Below, in pieces: positions 25,959 through 34,246 of a DNA stretch of 64,000 nucleotides. A program made the position numbers and the translations under genes. The stretch's first letter is position 1, and each line of letters opens with the position of its first letter. The notes below the pieces were generated by a model. The model did no database searches and was not told where the DNA came from. It saw only the letters and a program-made list of their open reading frames with translations. The stretch spans positions 1-64,000 of the forward strand of contig DEBR01000005.1 of assembly GCA_002348615.1 (NCBI GenBank), in the 5' to 3' direction. Origin of the DNA: Candidatus Saccharibacteria bacterium UBA2951. Its GTDB lineage: Bacteria; Patescibacteriota; Saccharimonadia; Saccharimonadales; Saccharimonadaceae.

Positions 25959-26525
25959 ATGAAACAAGTCGTTTACGTAACGGGAAATTCCGAAAAGGCT
26001 GCTAACTTTTCTCGTCACATCGGGCTTGAGGTCCGTCATCACCCGGCAGACCTAGACGAGATTCAGACACTCGACACAGCCGAGTTAGTAGAACATAAAG
26101 CACGTCAAGCCTATGCCCAACTTCACGAACCTGTTTTGGTGGAAGACGTCACCTTGACGTTCAATGCCTGGGGCGGCCTGCCAGGTCCGTTCGTTAAGTT
26201 CTTCGTGAAGAACGGACTAGACGAAGGTCTTAATAAGATGTGCCGGATGCTGGACGGATTTAGCGACAGAAATGCTGAAGCCTCATGTACGTTCGGCTAT
26301 TTTGATGGCTCTGAACTACGGTTATTTACAGGGAGACTCCGCGGTCATATAGCGAACGAACCTCGAGGCAACGGCGGATTCGGGTTTGATAAGATTTTCA
26401 TTCCCGAAGGCGGTAGGGAATTGACGGCCGCCGAGCTGGACGAGTCAGGGTATGATGTATACTATACGACCATAAAACCATTTGACGCCATAAGAAAGTT
26501 CTTGCTCGATGAACGAAAAAACTAA
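25959..26525 (+). CDS. Non-canonical purine NTP pyrophosphatase (Ham1/RdgB family)
   Basis: 188 residues. Family motifs are VTGNSEKAAN at the N-terminus, VEDVTLTFNAWGGLPGPF (active-site Asp and the GLPG turn) and GFGFDKIFIPEG. It removes dITP, dXTP and similar from the nucleotide pool. The close spacing of motifs resembles the shorter archaeal/eukaryotic-type branch. It overlaps the next gene by 17 nt. Confidence 0.88.
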   Translation: MKQVVYVTGNSEKAANFSRHIGLEVRHHPADLDEIQTLDTAELVEHKARQAYAQLHEPVLVEDVTLTFNAWGGLPGPFVKFFVKNGLDEGLNKMCRMLDGFSDRNAEASCTFGYFDGSELRLFTGRLRGHIANEPRGNGGFGFDKIFIPEGGRELTAAELDESGYDVYYTTIKPFDAIRKFLLDERKN

Positions 26526-26877
26526 ACAACGTAGGTTACGACGTTTTACGACGGCGATTGCCGGTGGGTCCGTGCTTATCGTTGGTATCATCGCCATTCC
26601 ATACCCAGGTCCCGGCTGGTTAATCGTGTTTGCGGGACTGACTATTTTGTCACGTGAGTTTCCTTGGGCCGCAAACGTCCTGAAGTTCACGCGAAAAAAA
26701 TACGATCAGTGGAATCATTGGATAAAACGGCAGCACTGGACTGTCCGAGGAACCACTTACATGCTCACGGCAGTCGTCGTTGTCGTAACGTTATGGTTGC
26801 TTAATGTGTACGGGCTTTTGAATGACTGGTTCCATCTCGGTCAAGACTGGCTGCATTCGCCGTTTATAAATAAATAA
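26509..26877 (+). CDS. TIGR02611/PGPGW family membrane protein
   Basis: 122 residues with two hydrophobic segments. The first contains IPYPGPGWLIVFAGLTIL, the PGPGW signature of this small actinobacterial-type membrane family. A basic loop and a second helix (about 82-102) follow. Function is unknown. It starts inside the end of the rdgB-like gene, so translation is coupled. Confidence 0.85.
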   Translation: MNEKTKQRRLRRFTTAIAGGSVLIVGIIAIPYPGPGWLIVFAGLTILSREFPWAANVLKFTRKKYDQWNHWIKRQHWTVRGTTYMLTAVVVVVTLWLLNVYGLLNDWFHLGQDWLHSPFINK

Positions 26878-26904
26878 CATGGCGGAGGCCATGCTTTAGG
26901 GGGA

Positions 26905-26960
26905 GGAGTTCTTTTTTGAATATATTTCAAAAAAGAAACGGAGGGGCGAACCCCTCCTGA
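26905..26960 (-). terminator. Terminator of the RRM gene
   Basis: On the minus strand, the stem AGGAGGGG/CCCCTCCT (loop TTCG, 26939-26959) is followed by TTTCTTTTTT. Beside it, 26910-26937 forms an A/T-only hairpin that could end the opposing transcript. Confidence 0.75.
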
Positions 26961-26965
26961 TTCTT

Positions 26966-27274
26966 TTACCAGCTGCGCTGACGGAATGAACCGCCGCCAT
27001 TGTTGCCGCCGGCTGGACGATCTTCCTTTGGTCGGGCCAGGCTGACGTTAATAGTACGTCCGTCTAGTTCCTTACCATCGAGCTGATCGACAGCTTTTTG
27101 GTTGTCTGCATCGTTTTCGAATTCAACGAATCCGAAACCTTTTGAACGACCAGATTCACGATCGGTGATGACGCGAGCGCTCGCGACAGGACCGATTTGC
27201 TCAAAGTGAGCTTTTAGAGAGTCATCGCTAGTGGCGTATGCCAAGCTACCGACAAACAGATTCTGCTGTGCCAT
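26966..27274 (-). CDS. RNA-binding protein with single RRM
   Basis: 102 residues: one RNA recognition motif with RNP2 LFVGSLAY (about residues 6-13) and RNP1 KGFGFVEF (about 45-52), then a Gly-rich tail GGNNGGGSF. It resembles the small cyanobacterial Rbp and plant glycine-rich cold-response proteins and is likely an RNA chaperone. A TAAGGAAAC site and an upstream region of about 80 nt suggest a leader, as in cold-shock genes. It has its own strong terminator. Confidence 0.92.
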   Translation of the reverse strand: MAQQNLFVGSLAYATSDDSLKAHFEQIGPVASARVITDRESGRSKGFGFVEFENDADNQKAVDQLDGKELDGRTINVSLARPKEDRPAGGNNGGGSFRQRSW

Positions 27275-27380
27275 GATGTTTCCTTACTTTGTTACCTTGT
27301 ACTCAGATCGACCTCGAGGCAACAATGAACCATCATGTTACTACGCTTCTGAACGCTAGTATTTAAACACACTTTAAGCA

Positions 27381-27653
27381 TTAGAGGAAGTAGACAGAGC
27401 GAATAAGCGCGATAAGTGCCAGCACACCGAAGAACACGTTGACCATGAAAGATTGGAAAGCTCTATGTCGATAGGTAATGACCGCCAGTCCGATCGAACC
27501 AATAAGGAACATGCCATGGTAAATCGCCGACTCGCCATTAATAATACCGAAACTAAGAAGTCCGTATCCGGTCAAGATGACAAATGAGGCGAACCAGCCA
27601 AAGGCTTCGGCGAGTTTATTTTGGGGCAGGTGTTTAATGTTCTTTTGTTTCAT
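27381..27653 (-). CDS. Small membrane protein, CBU_0592-like
   Basis: 90 residues with about three hydrophobic helices (GWFASFVILTGYGLLSFG, then MFLIGSIGLAVITY, then a C-terminal helix). The pattern matches the CBU_0592 family of unknown function. A minus-strand TACAAT (27669-27664) lies 9-10 nt before the ATG, so only a very short leader is expected. Confidence 0.7.
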   Translation of the reverse strand: MKQKNIKHLPQNKLAEAFGWFASFVILTGYGLLSFGIINGESAIYHGMFLIGSIGLAVITYRHRAFQSFMVNVFFGVLALIALIRSVYFL

Positions 27654-27674
27654 TCAGAAGCAATTGTAACATGC

Positions 27675-27703
27675 TTGTGTTTTTGAACGGACGAGCGCAT
27701 ACT
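27675..27703 (+). promoter_or_regulatory. Promoter of candidate ncRNA upstream of tRNA-Ala
   Basis: TTGTGT (27675-27680), a 17-nt spacer and CATACT (27698-27703). No start codon lies at the leaderless position; the transcript would run into the hairpin at 27807. Confidence 0.5.
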
Positions 27704-27709
27704 AGGAAT

Positions 27710-27835
27710 CAAGCTGGTACGCAACAGGGGTGCCTGTAGCTGGTTAAATAAACAATCCCAACATCAACACCGCGTGCCCCGGGTGGGCGCGTAGCAGCTC
27801 GATATGAACACCACCGCTTGCGGTGGTGTTTGTTG
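27710..27835 (+). ncRNA. Candidate small RNA, possibly a decayed tRNA-like element
   Basis: About 125 nt lie between the promoter above and a terminator with an 11-bp perfect stem (27807-27817 with 27820-27830). It contains short local hairpins (CAGG/CCTG) but no ORF. Near its end it repeats CGATATG...CACCA in the order found at the 3' end of the tRNA-Ala just downstream, after a near-antisense of the tRNA-Ala D-arm (GCGCG-TAGC). This resembles, more weakly, the elements beside tRNA-Phe and tRNA-Gly. It does not match SRP RNA or 6S RNA that I can see. Confidence 0.35.
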
Positions 27836-27841
27836 TCTGGC

Positions 27842-27870
27842 TTGAGCCACAGAGGTAGCCATGCTACAAT
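27842..27870 (+). promoter_or_regulatory. tRNA-Ala promoter
   Basis: TTGAGC (27842-27847), 17 nt, TACAAT (27865-27870). Confidence 0.75.
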
Positions 27871-27889
27871 TACAAGGATTTTCCCATAA

Positions 27890-27966
27890 GGGGCATTGGC
27901 GCAGTTGGCTAGCGCGCTTCCATGGCATGGAAGAGGTCATCGGTTCGAATCCGATATGCTCCACCA
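27890..27966 (+). tRNA. tRNA-Ala (GGC)
   Basis: 77 nt with encoded CCA. The acceptor GGGGCAT pairs with ATGCTCC and includes a G3-T70 pair, the alanine identity element. The anticodon loop ATGGCAT gives GGC. Confidence 0.95.
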
Positions 27967-27978
27967 GGTATGTAAACC

Positions 27979-28008
27979 AACCACAACGGATAACGCGTTG
28001 TGGTTTTT
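27979..28008 (+). terminator. tRNA-Ala terminator
   Basis: Ten-base stem AACCACAACG/CGTTGTGGTT followed by T5. Confidence 0.8.
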
Positions 28009-28049
28009 GCTTGTCATGAGAAGGCTGGAATCGTACAATGAAGACACTT

Positions 28050-28649
28050 ATGCTAAAACGTATGACTGGTTTTACGATCGTTGAACTCCTTGTCGTGATT
28101 TCAGCCATTGTTATCTTAGCCGCTATTACGATAGTCCTTTACGAAGGCGGGCAAGTACAGGCCCGCAATGCACAGACAGCCGCAGCCGTGCGGGTATATA
28201 AAGACGCATTGTTACTGTATCAGTCGATTAACCATGCCTATCCTCAGGGCAATAACCCAACCGGGGGTACCTGTCTTGGAGACAGCTATCCGAACGACGC
28301 ATGTTGGTTCAATAACGTGTACGAGAACGCTGCTTTTATGACTGCCCTCAAGGGTGTGCAGGGTGGCAATCTTCCTATGCCAGCACTTAACCCGAAGAAT
28401 CTGAAGGGAGCGCTCTTTGCGCCAATCAAAGGCGCGGGGTATTACGACAATACGCTCGATGGCGTGAGGACCGACTTCATTATTTATTCGTGGGAGGGAA
28501 CGAGTCCTTGCGGCGTCGGTCCGGTCGCTTCAAACGCCGGTGACGCGAACGTGTTGACGTATAGCTCGACCGCACCGGCAAGTGGTCAGACCGAACCGCC
28601 ATCAGGTGCGAACCCTGCCCAATGCTACTTACCGCTCCCTGCTGCCTAA
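28050..28649 (+). CDS. Type IV pilin-like protein
   Basis: 199 residues starting MLKRMTGFTIVELLVVISA, with the prepilin site G/FTIVE (cleavage after about residue 7) and the usual N-terminal helix. The larger globular part has five or more Cys and long G/P/N-rich loops, like GspG/PilE-type subunits. The ATG at 28050 is chosen because a TACAAT (28034-28039) overlaps the earlier ATG at 28038 and leaves 10 nt to this one. It stands alone between tRNA-Ala and bipA. Confidence 0.85.
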   Translation: MLKRMTGFTIVELLVVISAIVILAAITIVLYEGGQVQARNAQTAAAVRVYKDALLLYQSINHAYPQGNNPTGGTCLGDSYPNDACWFNNVYENAAFMTALKGVQGGNLPMPALNPKNLKGALFAPIKGAGYYDNTLDGVRTDFIIYSWEGTSPCGVGPVASNAGDANVLTYSSTAPASGQTEPPSGANPAQCYLPLPAA

Positions 28650-28664
28650 GAGCTTGAATCGTGG

Positions 28665-28706
28665 TATAATACATCATGAGGAAGCCCGAAATGCGGGCAT
28701 ATTTTT
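28665..28706 (+). promoter_or_regulatory. bipA promoter and terminator-like leader hairpin
   Basis: Extended -10 TGGTATAAT (ending 28670) predicts a start near 28677. The ~30-nt leader holds a GCCCG/CGGGC stem (28684-28688 with 28694-28698) followed by A-T-A-T5 directly before the ATG. That is the form of an intrinsic terminator or attenuator, and no Shine-Dalgarno is present. Confidence 0.5.
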
Positions 28707-30530
28707 ATGACAGAACCAAAATTCATTCGCAATATCGCAATTATCGCCCACGTCGACCACGGAAAAACGACCATGGTCGACGGGCTCTTGAAGCAGAGCA
28801 ATACCTTTCGTGACAACCAGGCTGAGATGGAACAAAGCCTGATTATGGACAGTGGCGATCAAGAGCATGAGCGCGGCATTACTATTACCGCTAAGCAGAC
28901 ATCGATTTACCACGGTGATTACAAGATCAACATCATCGACACGCCAGGTCATGCTGACTTTTCAGGCGAGGTTGAACGGACGCTTAATATGGCCGATGGA
29001 GTATTGTTGGTCGTTGATGCGCAGGAAGGACCGATGCCGCAAACAAAGTTCGTGCTCTCAAAAGCTCTTGAACTTGGCCTTAAGCCCGTGGTCGTAATCA
29101 ATAAAATTGATAAGCCCTCGCGTAGGATCGACGAGGTGATTGATGAAGTCTCCGACTTGTTCCTTGAGCTTGCCATCGACGACAGCCAACTTCATTATCC
29201 AGTCTATTATGCAATTGGCCGCGACGGAAAAGCGTGGAAGACATTACCAGAAAACACCGCCGAGCACGCTGACCTCGAACCGATTTTCGACGCCATCGTA
29301 CATGATATTCCTGCGCCGGACGTAGATACGAACGGTCCGTTTCAGTTACTCGTCACATCGCTCCAATATGACAGCTTCCTAGGTAAGTATGCTATCGGTC
29401 GCGTAACCCGCGGCAGTATCAGCAAGAACCAACAGGTAGTTCTTATGAAGCGAGACGGAACGACCATCGGTGCGAAAGTCGAAAAGTTATTCGGTTACCG
29501 CGGGCTGAATCGCGAAGAGTTGGATGAAGCCGGGGCGGGTGACATTATCGCGCTTACGGGTATTGCTGACGCTCATATCGGTGAGACGGTGGCCGACAAA
29601 GATACTCCTGAAGCATTGCCGGTCATTGATATCGAAGCGCCGACGCTTAGCATGTACCTTGGACCGAACACGAGCCCGATGAAGGGCAAGGAGGCCAAGT
29701 ACAACACCAGTCGCCAAATCGGTGACCGTTTGCGCCAGGAACTTGAAACCAACGTATCGCTGCGAGTGCGCGAAGAAGGTATCGGATTTGTCGTATCCGG
29801 TCGCGGCGAATTGCACCTTTCCGTTCTGATTGAGACGCTGCGACGAGAAGACTACGAATTTGAAGTCGGCCGGCCGCAAGCCGTCACGGTTGAAGAAGAC
29901 GGTATTACGAAAGAACCGGTTGAAGAGCTTTTGATCGAAGTAGGTGCCGAATTTGTCGGTGCCGTCAGTCAGGAACTCGGTGCACGACGGGCGACACTGG
30001 TTAAACAAGAACAGACATCGAGCGGAACCACCCGTACGACCTATTTGCTACCGACACGTGCGATGATCGGGCTACGAAACCTACTACTGACGGCTACCAA
30101 AGGTACGGTCATCATCAACAGTCTGCCTCACGGGTACCAACCGCTTGGTCCGAAATTGCCGCAACATCGCAACGGTGCATTGGTCGCCACCGAAGCGGGT
30201 ACGACGACTGCTTATGCACTCGACGCAGCCGCATCGCGTGGCGAACTGTTCGTTGGCCCGGGGACGACCGTGTATCAGGGAATGATCGTCGGAGTATATA
30301 ACCGTCAAGGTGACTTGGACGTGAACGTCTGTAAAGGCAAGCAACTAACGAACATGCGTTCGTCATCAAGTGACGGAACGATTCAGTTGACGCCATTCAC
30401 GGACCTAAGCTTAGAGCAGTCGATTGACTTCATCGAAGACGATGAACTCCTTGAAGTCACGCCAAAAGCACTTCGGCTTCGTAAGCGGTTCCTCGACCCC
30501 AACCAGCGAAAACGCGCCGCAAAAGCCTAG
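28707..30530 (+). CDS. bipA: Translational GTPase BipA/TypA
   Basis: 607-residue elongation-factor-like GTPase acting in ribosome assembly and stress adaptation. It has G1 AHVDHGKTT (about 14-22), switch ERGITI, G3 DTPGHADF and G4 NKID, followed by the beta-barrel domain II, EF-G-like domains III and V, and the BipA-specific C-terminal domain (about 500-590). The length is as expected. The leader carries a possible attenuator. Confidence 0.96.
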   Translation: MTEPKFIRNIAIIAHVDHGKTTMVDGLLKQSNTFRDNQAEMEQSLIMDSGDQEHERGITITAKQTSIYHGDYKINIIDTPGHADFSGEVERTLNMADGVLLVVDAQEGPMPQTKFVLSKALELGLKPVVVINKIDKPSRRIDEVIDEVSDLFLELAIDDSQLHYPVYYAIGRDGKAWKTLPENTAEHADLEPIFDAIVHDIPAPDVDTNGPFQLLVTSLQYDSFLGKYAIGRVTRGSISKNQQVVLMKRDGTTIGAKVEKLFGYRGLNREELDEAGAGDIIALTGIADAHIGETVADKDTPEALPVIDIEAPTLSMYLGPNTSPMKGKEAKYNTSRQIGDRLRQELETNVSLRVREEGIGFVVSGRGELHLSVLIETLRREDYEFEVGRPQAVTVEEDGITKEPVEELLIEVGAEFVGAVSQELGARRATLVKQEQTSSGTTRTTYLLPTRAMIGLRNLLLTATKGTVIINSLPHGYQPLGPKLPQHRNGALVATEAGTTTAYALDAAASRGELFVGPGTTVYQGMIVGVYNRQGDLDVNVCKGKQLTNMRSSSSDGTIQLTPFTDLSLEQSIDFIEDDELLEVTPKALRLRKRFLDPNQRKRAAKA

Positions 30531-30603
30531 CGTATGCTACACTAGATTTACTTTACGTTCGACCATTCAATTTTGATGACCATAAAAATCTAAGGAGAAC
30601 AAT

Positions 30604-31377
30604 ATGAGCGACTGGCTTATATTACTCGCTGCCGTCACAGCAGGCAGTGCTATATCACTTATTGGGGGTCTGTACCTCATTTACGGAAAGCGCGGAACAA
30701 GGCTGCTACTTCGACTGGCCGTGCCTTTCGCTGCCGGAGCCTTACTCGCCGCCGCATTCTTGGATCTGCTTCCGGAAGCATTGGAGCAAGGTGAAGCCGC
30801 GGACGTCATGAAATTCACGCTCGGGGGACTTGTGGTCTTCTTCGTGCTAGAGCGAAGCCTGAGCTGGTTTCATCACCATCACGAAGAATCTGAGCACACG
30901 CGTATGGCAGGTCGTCGTAATGTCAGTCTTATCGTCATCGGGGATACCATTCATAACTTCATCGACGGTTTGGCGATTGGTGCTGCGTTCCTGGCCGATC
31001 CATCGATCGGTCTGATCACGACTATCGCGATTGCGGCTCACGAAATTCCTCAGGAAGTCGGCGACTTCGGTCTGATGCTGGCAAAAGGCATGGCCAAACG
31101 TAAGGTTCTACTCGTTAACTTGGTAAGCGCGGTCGCGACGGTCATAGGTGCCGCGTTGGTATACGGATTTGGCGAAAGCCTTGCGCTACCACTCAGCCCG
31201 TTACTTGCTATAACGGCAGGCTTCTTCATCTATATCGCTGCGAGTGACATCATTCCGACTATCCATGCCGAACCGGAACGGAAATGGGCGAACATTCAGA
31301 CGATCGTTTTGATCAGCGCGATCTTGCTAGTGGGAATCGTGGCGGCATTCGTGCACACGCTCGCGCCACACGCCTGA
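30604..31377 (+). CDS. ZIP-family metal transporter
   Basis: 257 residues with about eight membrane helices. The metal-binding helices show HNFIDGLAIGAAF and AAHEIPQEVGDF (HExPxE), the ZIP family core. A His-rich loop FHHHHEESEHT lies between helices 3 and 4. It likely imports Zn or Fe/Mn. An AAGGAGAAC site precedes the ATG, and a TACACT near 30539 may be its -10. Confidence 0.92.
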   Translation: MSDWLILLAAVTAGSAISLIGGLYLIYGKRGTRLLLRLAVPFAAGALLAAAFLDLLPEALEQGEAADVMKFTLGGLVVFFVLERSLSWFHHHHEESEHTRMAGRRNVSLIVIGDTIHNFIDGLAIGAAFLADPSIGLITTIAIAAHEIPQEVGDFGLMLAKGMAKRKVLLVNLVSAVATVIGAALVYGFGESLALPLSPLLAITAGFFIYIAASDIIPTIHAEPERKWANIQTIVLISAILLVGIVAAFVHTLAPHA

Positions 31378-31416
31378 CCATTTTAGTCTGGTTTGCGACA
31401 GGTAAGCGTAAGCGGC

Positions 31417-31422
31417 TATACT
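31417..31422 (+). promoter_or_regulatory. Trehalase -10, leaderless
   Basis: TATACT lies 9 nt before the ATG at 31432. It falls after an earlier in-frame ATG at 31393, which is therefore outside the transcript. Confidence 0.65.
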
Positions 31423-31431
31423 ATAGGCAGC

Positions 31432-33021
31432 ATGCCTCGACGAATACCGTTTAAGATACCGCGCGACGAAAAACTGAAAACCGCCCTGGTTGCGACGACA
31501 GGTGCGCTCATGCGTACGTCAAAAAGTCCAGACGAAGCGCTCGGTGAGCTATTCGGCGAAGTGCAGCAGAATCGTATTTATGACGACGGCAAAACATTCG
31601 TCGACTTGGTGCCACGGGCGCGCATGAAATCGATTCAGCAAGAGTACAAGCTAGCGCGCGAAGACCCGAATTTCGACCTTCGCGAGTTCGTCAGCCGCCA
31701 TTTCTATGAATTTGCGCCGCACAAGGAAAAAGAGAATTTCAAGACCGATCCTCACCGGACCGTGTCGGAACATATCCATTTGCTTTGGGACGTGCTGGAA
31801 AGGCGTAACCGGCTGAACCGTGGGTCGTTAATCGCATTACCTCACCCATACATCGTGCCTGGCGGACGGTTTTCAGAGCAATTTTACTGGGATTCCTATT
31901 TCATTATGCTCGGCCTTGCTGCCGACCATCGGTGGAAAATGATTGAAGGCATGATGAAGAACTACACGTTCATGATTCGGAAGTTCGGTTATATTCCCAC
32001 GGCTAACCGCACCTACTTCTTAAGTCGTTCGCAGCCTCCATTTTTTTCACACATGGTACGACTGCTCGCCAGTCACAAAGGACGTACGCGGACATTCGCG
32101 GAATACCTGCCATACATGTTGCGCGAATATCGATTTTGGATGAAAGGCCGCATAAAATTATCAAAAGCCGAACACAAGGCATTTGCCCGCGTCGTTCAAT
32201 TACCGAATGGCATGTACCTCAACCGGTACTATGACAACAAGATGACCCCACGCCCCGAATCTTTGACCGAGGACATTGAAACGGCCAAGAACAAACCCGA
32301 CCGCGAATCCGACAGGCTTTACCTGCACCTTCGCGCCGGAGCCGAATCCGGCTGGGATTTCAGCTCACGGTGGTTTTTGGACCCCAAGGACATCGGCACC
32401 ATTCATACTGCCGATATTATTCCGGTCGACCTGAATTGTCTGCTGTATCAGCTTGAGTCGACCATTGCCGAAAGCTACTGGCTGATCAAGAACCCGCTGT
32501 TGGCGCGGAAGTTCCAGAACTTGGCCGATCGGCGTGCGAAGGCTATCCAGGCCTATTGTTGGGACGAAAAAGAGCAGTTCTTTGTCGACTATAACTTTCA
32601 CCACTCTCAACCGACCGGACAGTTAAGCCTTGCCGCGGTATTTCCGCTGTATGCGCGTATAGCGACAAAACAGCAGGCCGATGCGGTGGCGAAACGGCTA
32701 GAACGCGACTTTCTAAAGACCGGTGGACTAGTGGCCACGCTCACCACGAACGGGCAACAGTGGGATGCTCCAAACGGCTGGGCGCCGCTTCACTGGATGG
32801 CAATCGAGGCGCTTCGGAATTACGGCTATCACGATTTAGCAAACGACATCAAACGGCGATGGGTCAAAGTAAACATGAAGGTGTTCACTGAAAAACACAA
32901 GCTCATAGAAAAATACAGCGTCGAATCGACAAACGGACTTGGCGGGGGCGGGGAGTACCCGCTACAGGACGGCTTTGGCTGGACGAACGGGGTGCTCGCG
33001 GCTCTGCTTGCCGAACATTAA
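31432..33021 (+). CDS. treF: Trehalase (GH37)
   Basis: 529-residue alpha,alpha-trehalase, an (alpha/alpha)6 barrel. It carries signature 1 PGGRFSEQFYWDSY, signature 2 QQWDAPNGWAPL, the catalytic acid region ESGWDFSSRW, and the Gly-rich GGGGEY near the catalytic base. No signal peptide is present, so it should be cytosolic (TreF-like) and would release two glucoses from imported or stored trehalose. The start is moved to 31432 by the -10. Its stop overlaps the stop of the converging rarA. Confidence 0.93.
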   Translation: MPRRIPFKIPRDEKLKTALVATTGALMRTSKSPDEALGELFGEVQQNRIYDDGKTFVDLVPRARMKSIQQEYKLAREDPNFDLREFVSRHFYEFAPHKEKENFKTDPHRTVSEHIHLLWDVLERRNRLNRGSLIALPHPYIVPGGRFSEQFYWDSYFIMLGLAADHRWKMIEGMMKNYTFMIRKFGYIPTANRTYFLSRSQPPFFSHMVRLLASHKGRTRTFAEYLPYMLREYRFWMKGRIKLSKAEHKAFARVVQLPNGMYLNRYYDNKMTPRPESLTEDIETAKNKPDRESDRLYLHLRAGAESGWDFSSRWFLDPKDIGTIHTADIIPVDLNCLLYQLESTIAESYWLIKNPLLARKFQNLADRRAKAIQAYCWDEKEQFFVDYNFHHSQPTGQLSLAAVFPLYARIATKQQADAVAKRLERDFLKTGGLVATLTTNGQQWDAPNGWAPLHWMAIEALRNYGYHDLANDIKRRWVKVNMKVFTEKHKLIEKYSVESTNGLGGGGEYPLQDGFGWTNGVLAALLAEH

Positions 33022-34193
33022 ATCAATTTTTCGTCCGGTACGTCGTCGGGTAAAAAACCTTTCTTGTGTTTAAAGTCGGCCTTCCACTCATAATCCTGGT
33101 TATAGCCAAGATCCTTCATGAGCTTTGTCGGAGCGTTTCGAAGGTGGAGGGGAACTTGAGAATCCGGGAATCGTTTTGCCAAGTCTTTCGCCCGTCCCAT
33201 AGCGTCGGTCGTTTGGCGTGATTTCTTGCTTTTGGCTAACGCCGCCGCGACGTGGTATAAAATGTACTGCGCTTCAGGCATTCCTACTCGGTCGACGGCA
33301 TTAAACGCGTCAACGGCAAGTCCAAGCGCGCCATTGCCAGCCAGTCCTATGTCTTCAGATGCGAAAATAATCATTCGCCTAGCTATGAACTTCGGGTCTT
33401 CGCCAGCGTCGAGCATTCGGGCTAAGTAGTATAAGGTCGCCGTCGCGTCGCTACCACGCATACTTTTAATAAAAGCTGAAATGACGTTATAGTGCATTTC
33501 ACCTTTCTTGTCGTAGCCGGGTACTCGTTTTTGTGCAGCCACTTTTACGACGTCAGGCGTCACTTTGTCAGCGTCCATTCCTAATGCTAGTTCCAAATTG
33601 CCAAGGGCCACACGGGCGTCTCCGCCGGATAGCTCGGCCAAGTAGTCGAGCGCTTTAGGCGTGACACGTCCGGTAATTTTTTCGGCTTTAAGCGCCCTTT
33701 TTAATATGGCAATGATATCGGGTTTTGAAAGCGGCTCAAGTACGAGCACGCGTGTCCGGCTAAGAAGCGGCGTGATAACATCGAAACTTGGATTTTCTGT
33801 CGTTGCGCCGATGAGCGTTATAAGCCCCGATTCGACGTGAGGCAGAAACGCGTCTTGCTGGGCTTTATTAAACCGGTGAATTTCATCGACAAACAATATT
33901 GTCCGTAGTTGCAAGTTCCAATTCTGGCGCGCATGTTCAACTATTCGTTCAATATCTTTCTTACCGCTCGTTACGGCCGAAAGCTCAATGAACTCAGCAT
34001 TCACCTCGTTCGCGATAATCCGAGCCAATGTGGTCTTTCCGCTGCCCGGCGGACCCCACAGAATCAGGCTGACCGGCTCCTTGTTCTTGGCAATCTGTCG
34101 AAGTATCTCACCGCCGCCAAGCAGGTGTGTCTGACCAATAACCTCATCAAGGGTAGTAGGGCGCATGCGCTCAGCCAAAGGAATCCGTTGCAT
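33018..34193 (-). CDS. rarA: Replication-associated recombination protein A (AAA+)
   Basis: 391-residue RarA/MgsA ATPase that acts at stalled forks. It has Walker A GPPGSGKTT (about 49-57), Walker B FVDEIHRF, sensor 1 GATTENPS, and the C-terminal tetramerisation domain with GCDATATLYYLARML-like sequence (here MRGSDATATLYYLARM). The ATG at 34193 has TATAAT 6 nt upstream on the same strand and no ribosome-binding site. Confidence 0.95.
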   Translation of the reverse strand: MQRIPLAERMRPTTLDEVIGQTHLLGGGEILRQIAKNKEPVSLILWGPPGSGKTTLARIIANEVNAEFIELSAVTSGKKDIERIVEHARQNWNLQLRTILFVDEIHRFNKAQQDAFLPHVESGLITLIGATTENPSFDVITPLLSRTRVLVLEPLSKPDIIAILKRALKAEKITGRVTPKALDYLAELSGGDARVALGNLELALGMDADKVTPDVVKVAAQKRVPGYDKKGEMHYNVISAFIKSMRGSDATATLYYLARMLDAGEDPKFIARRMIIFASEDIGLAGNGALGLAVDAFNAVDRVGMPEAQYILYHVAAALAKSKKSRQTTDAMGRAKDLAKRFPDSQVPLHLRNAPTKLMKDLGYNQDYEWKADFKHKKGFLPDDVPDEKLI

Positions 34194-34199
34194 AACCCT

Positions 34200-34205
34200 A
34201 TTATA
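34200..34205 (-). promoter_or_regulatory. rarA -10, leaderless
   Basis: TATAAT on the minus strand, exactly 6 nt before the ATG at 34193. Confidence 0.7.
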
Positions 34206-34234
34206 TAGTCGTATTAAACAAAGAGGTACTACGC

Positions 34235-34240
34235 TATAGT
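34235..34240 (+). promoter_or_regulatory. -10 of the hydrolase/Mur operon, leaderless GTG
   Basis: TATAGT, 6 nt, then GTG at 34247. Confidence 0.65.
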
Positions 34241-34246
34241 ATAAGG

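Noticed and set aside
27710..27835. SRP (4.5S) RNA
   Set aside because: TGTAGCTGG and AGCAGC resemble 4.5S fragments, but they are in the wrong order and the GGAA tetraloop helix is missing.
27764..28108. 114-residue frame opposite tRNA-Ala and the pilin start
   Set aside because: It crosses the tRNA and its terminator and has no initiation signals.
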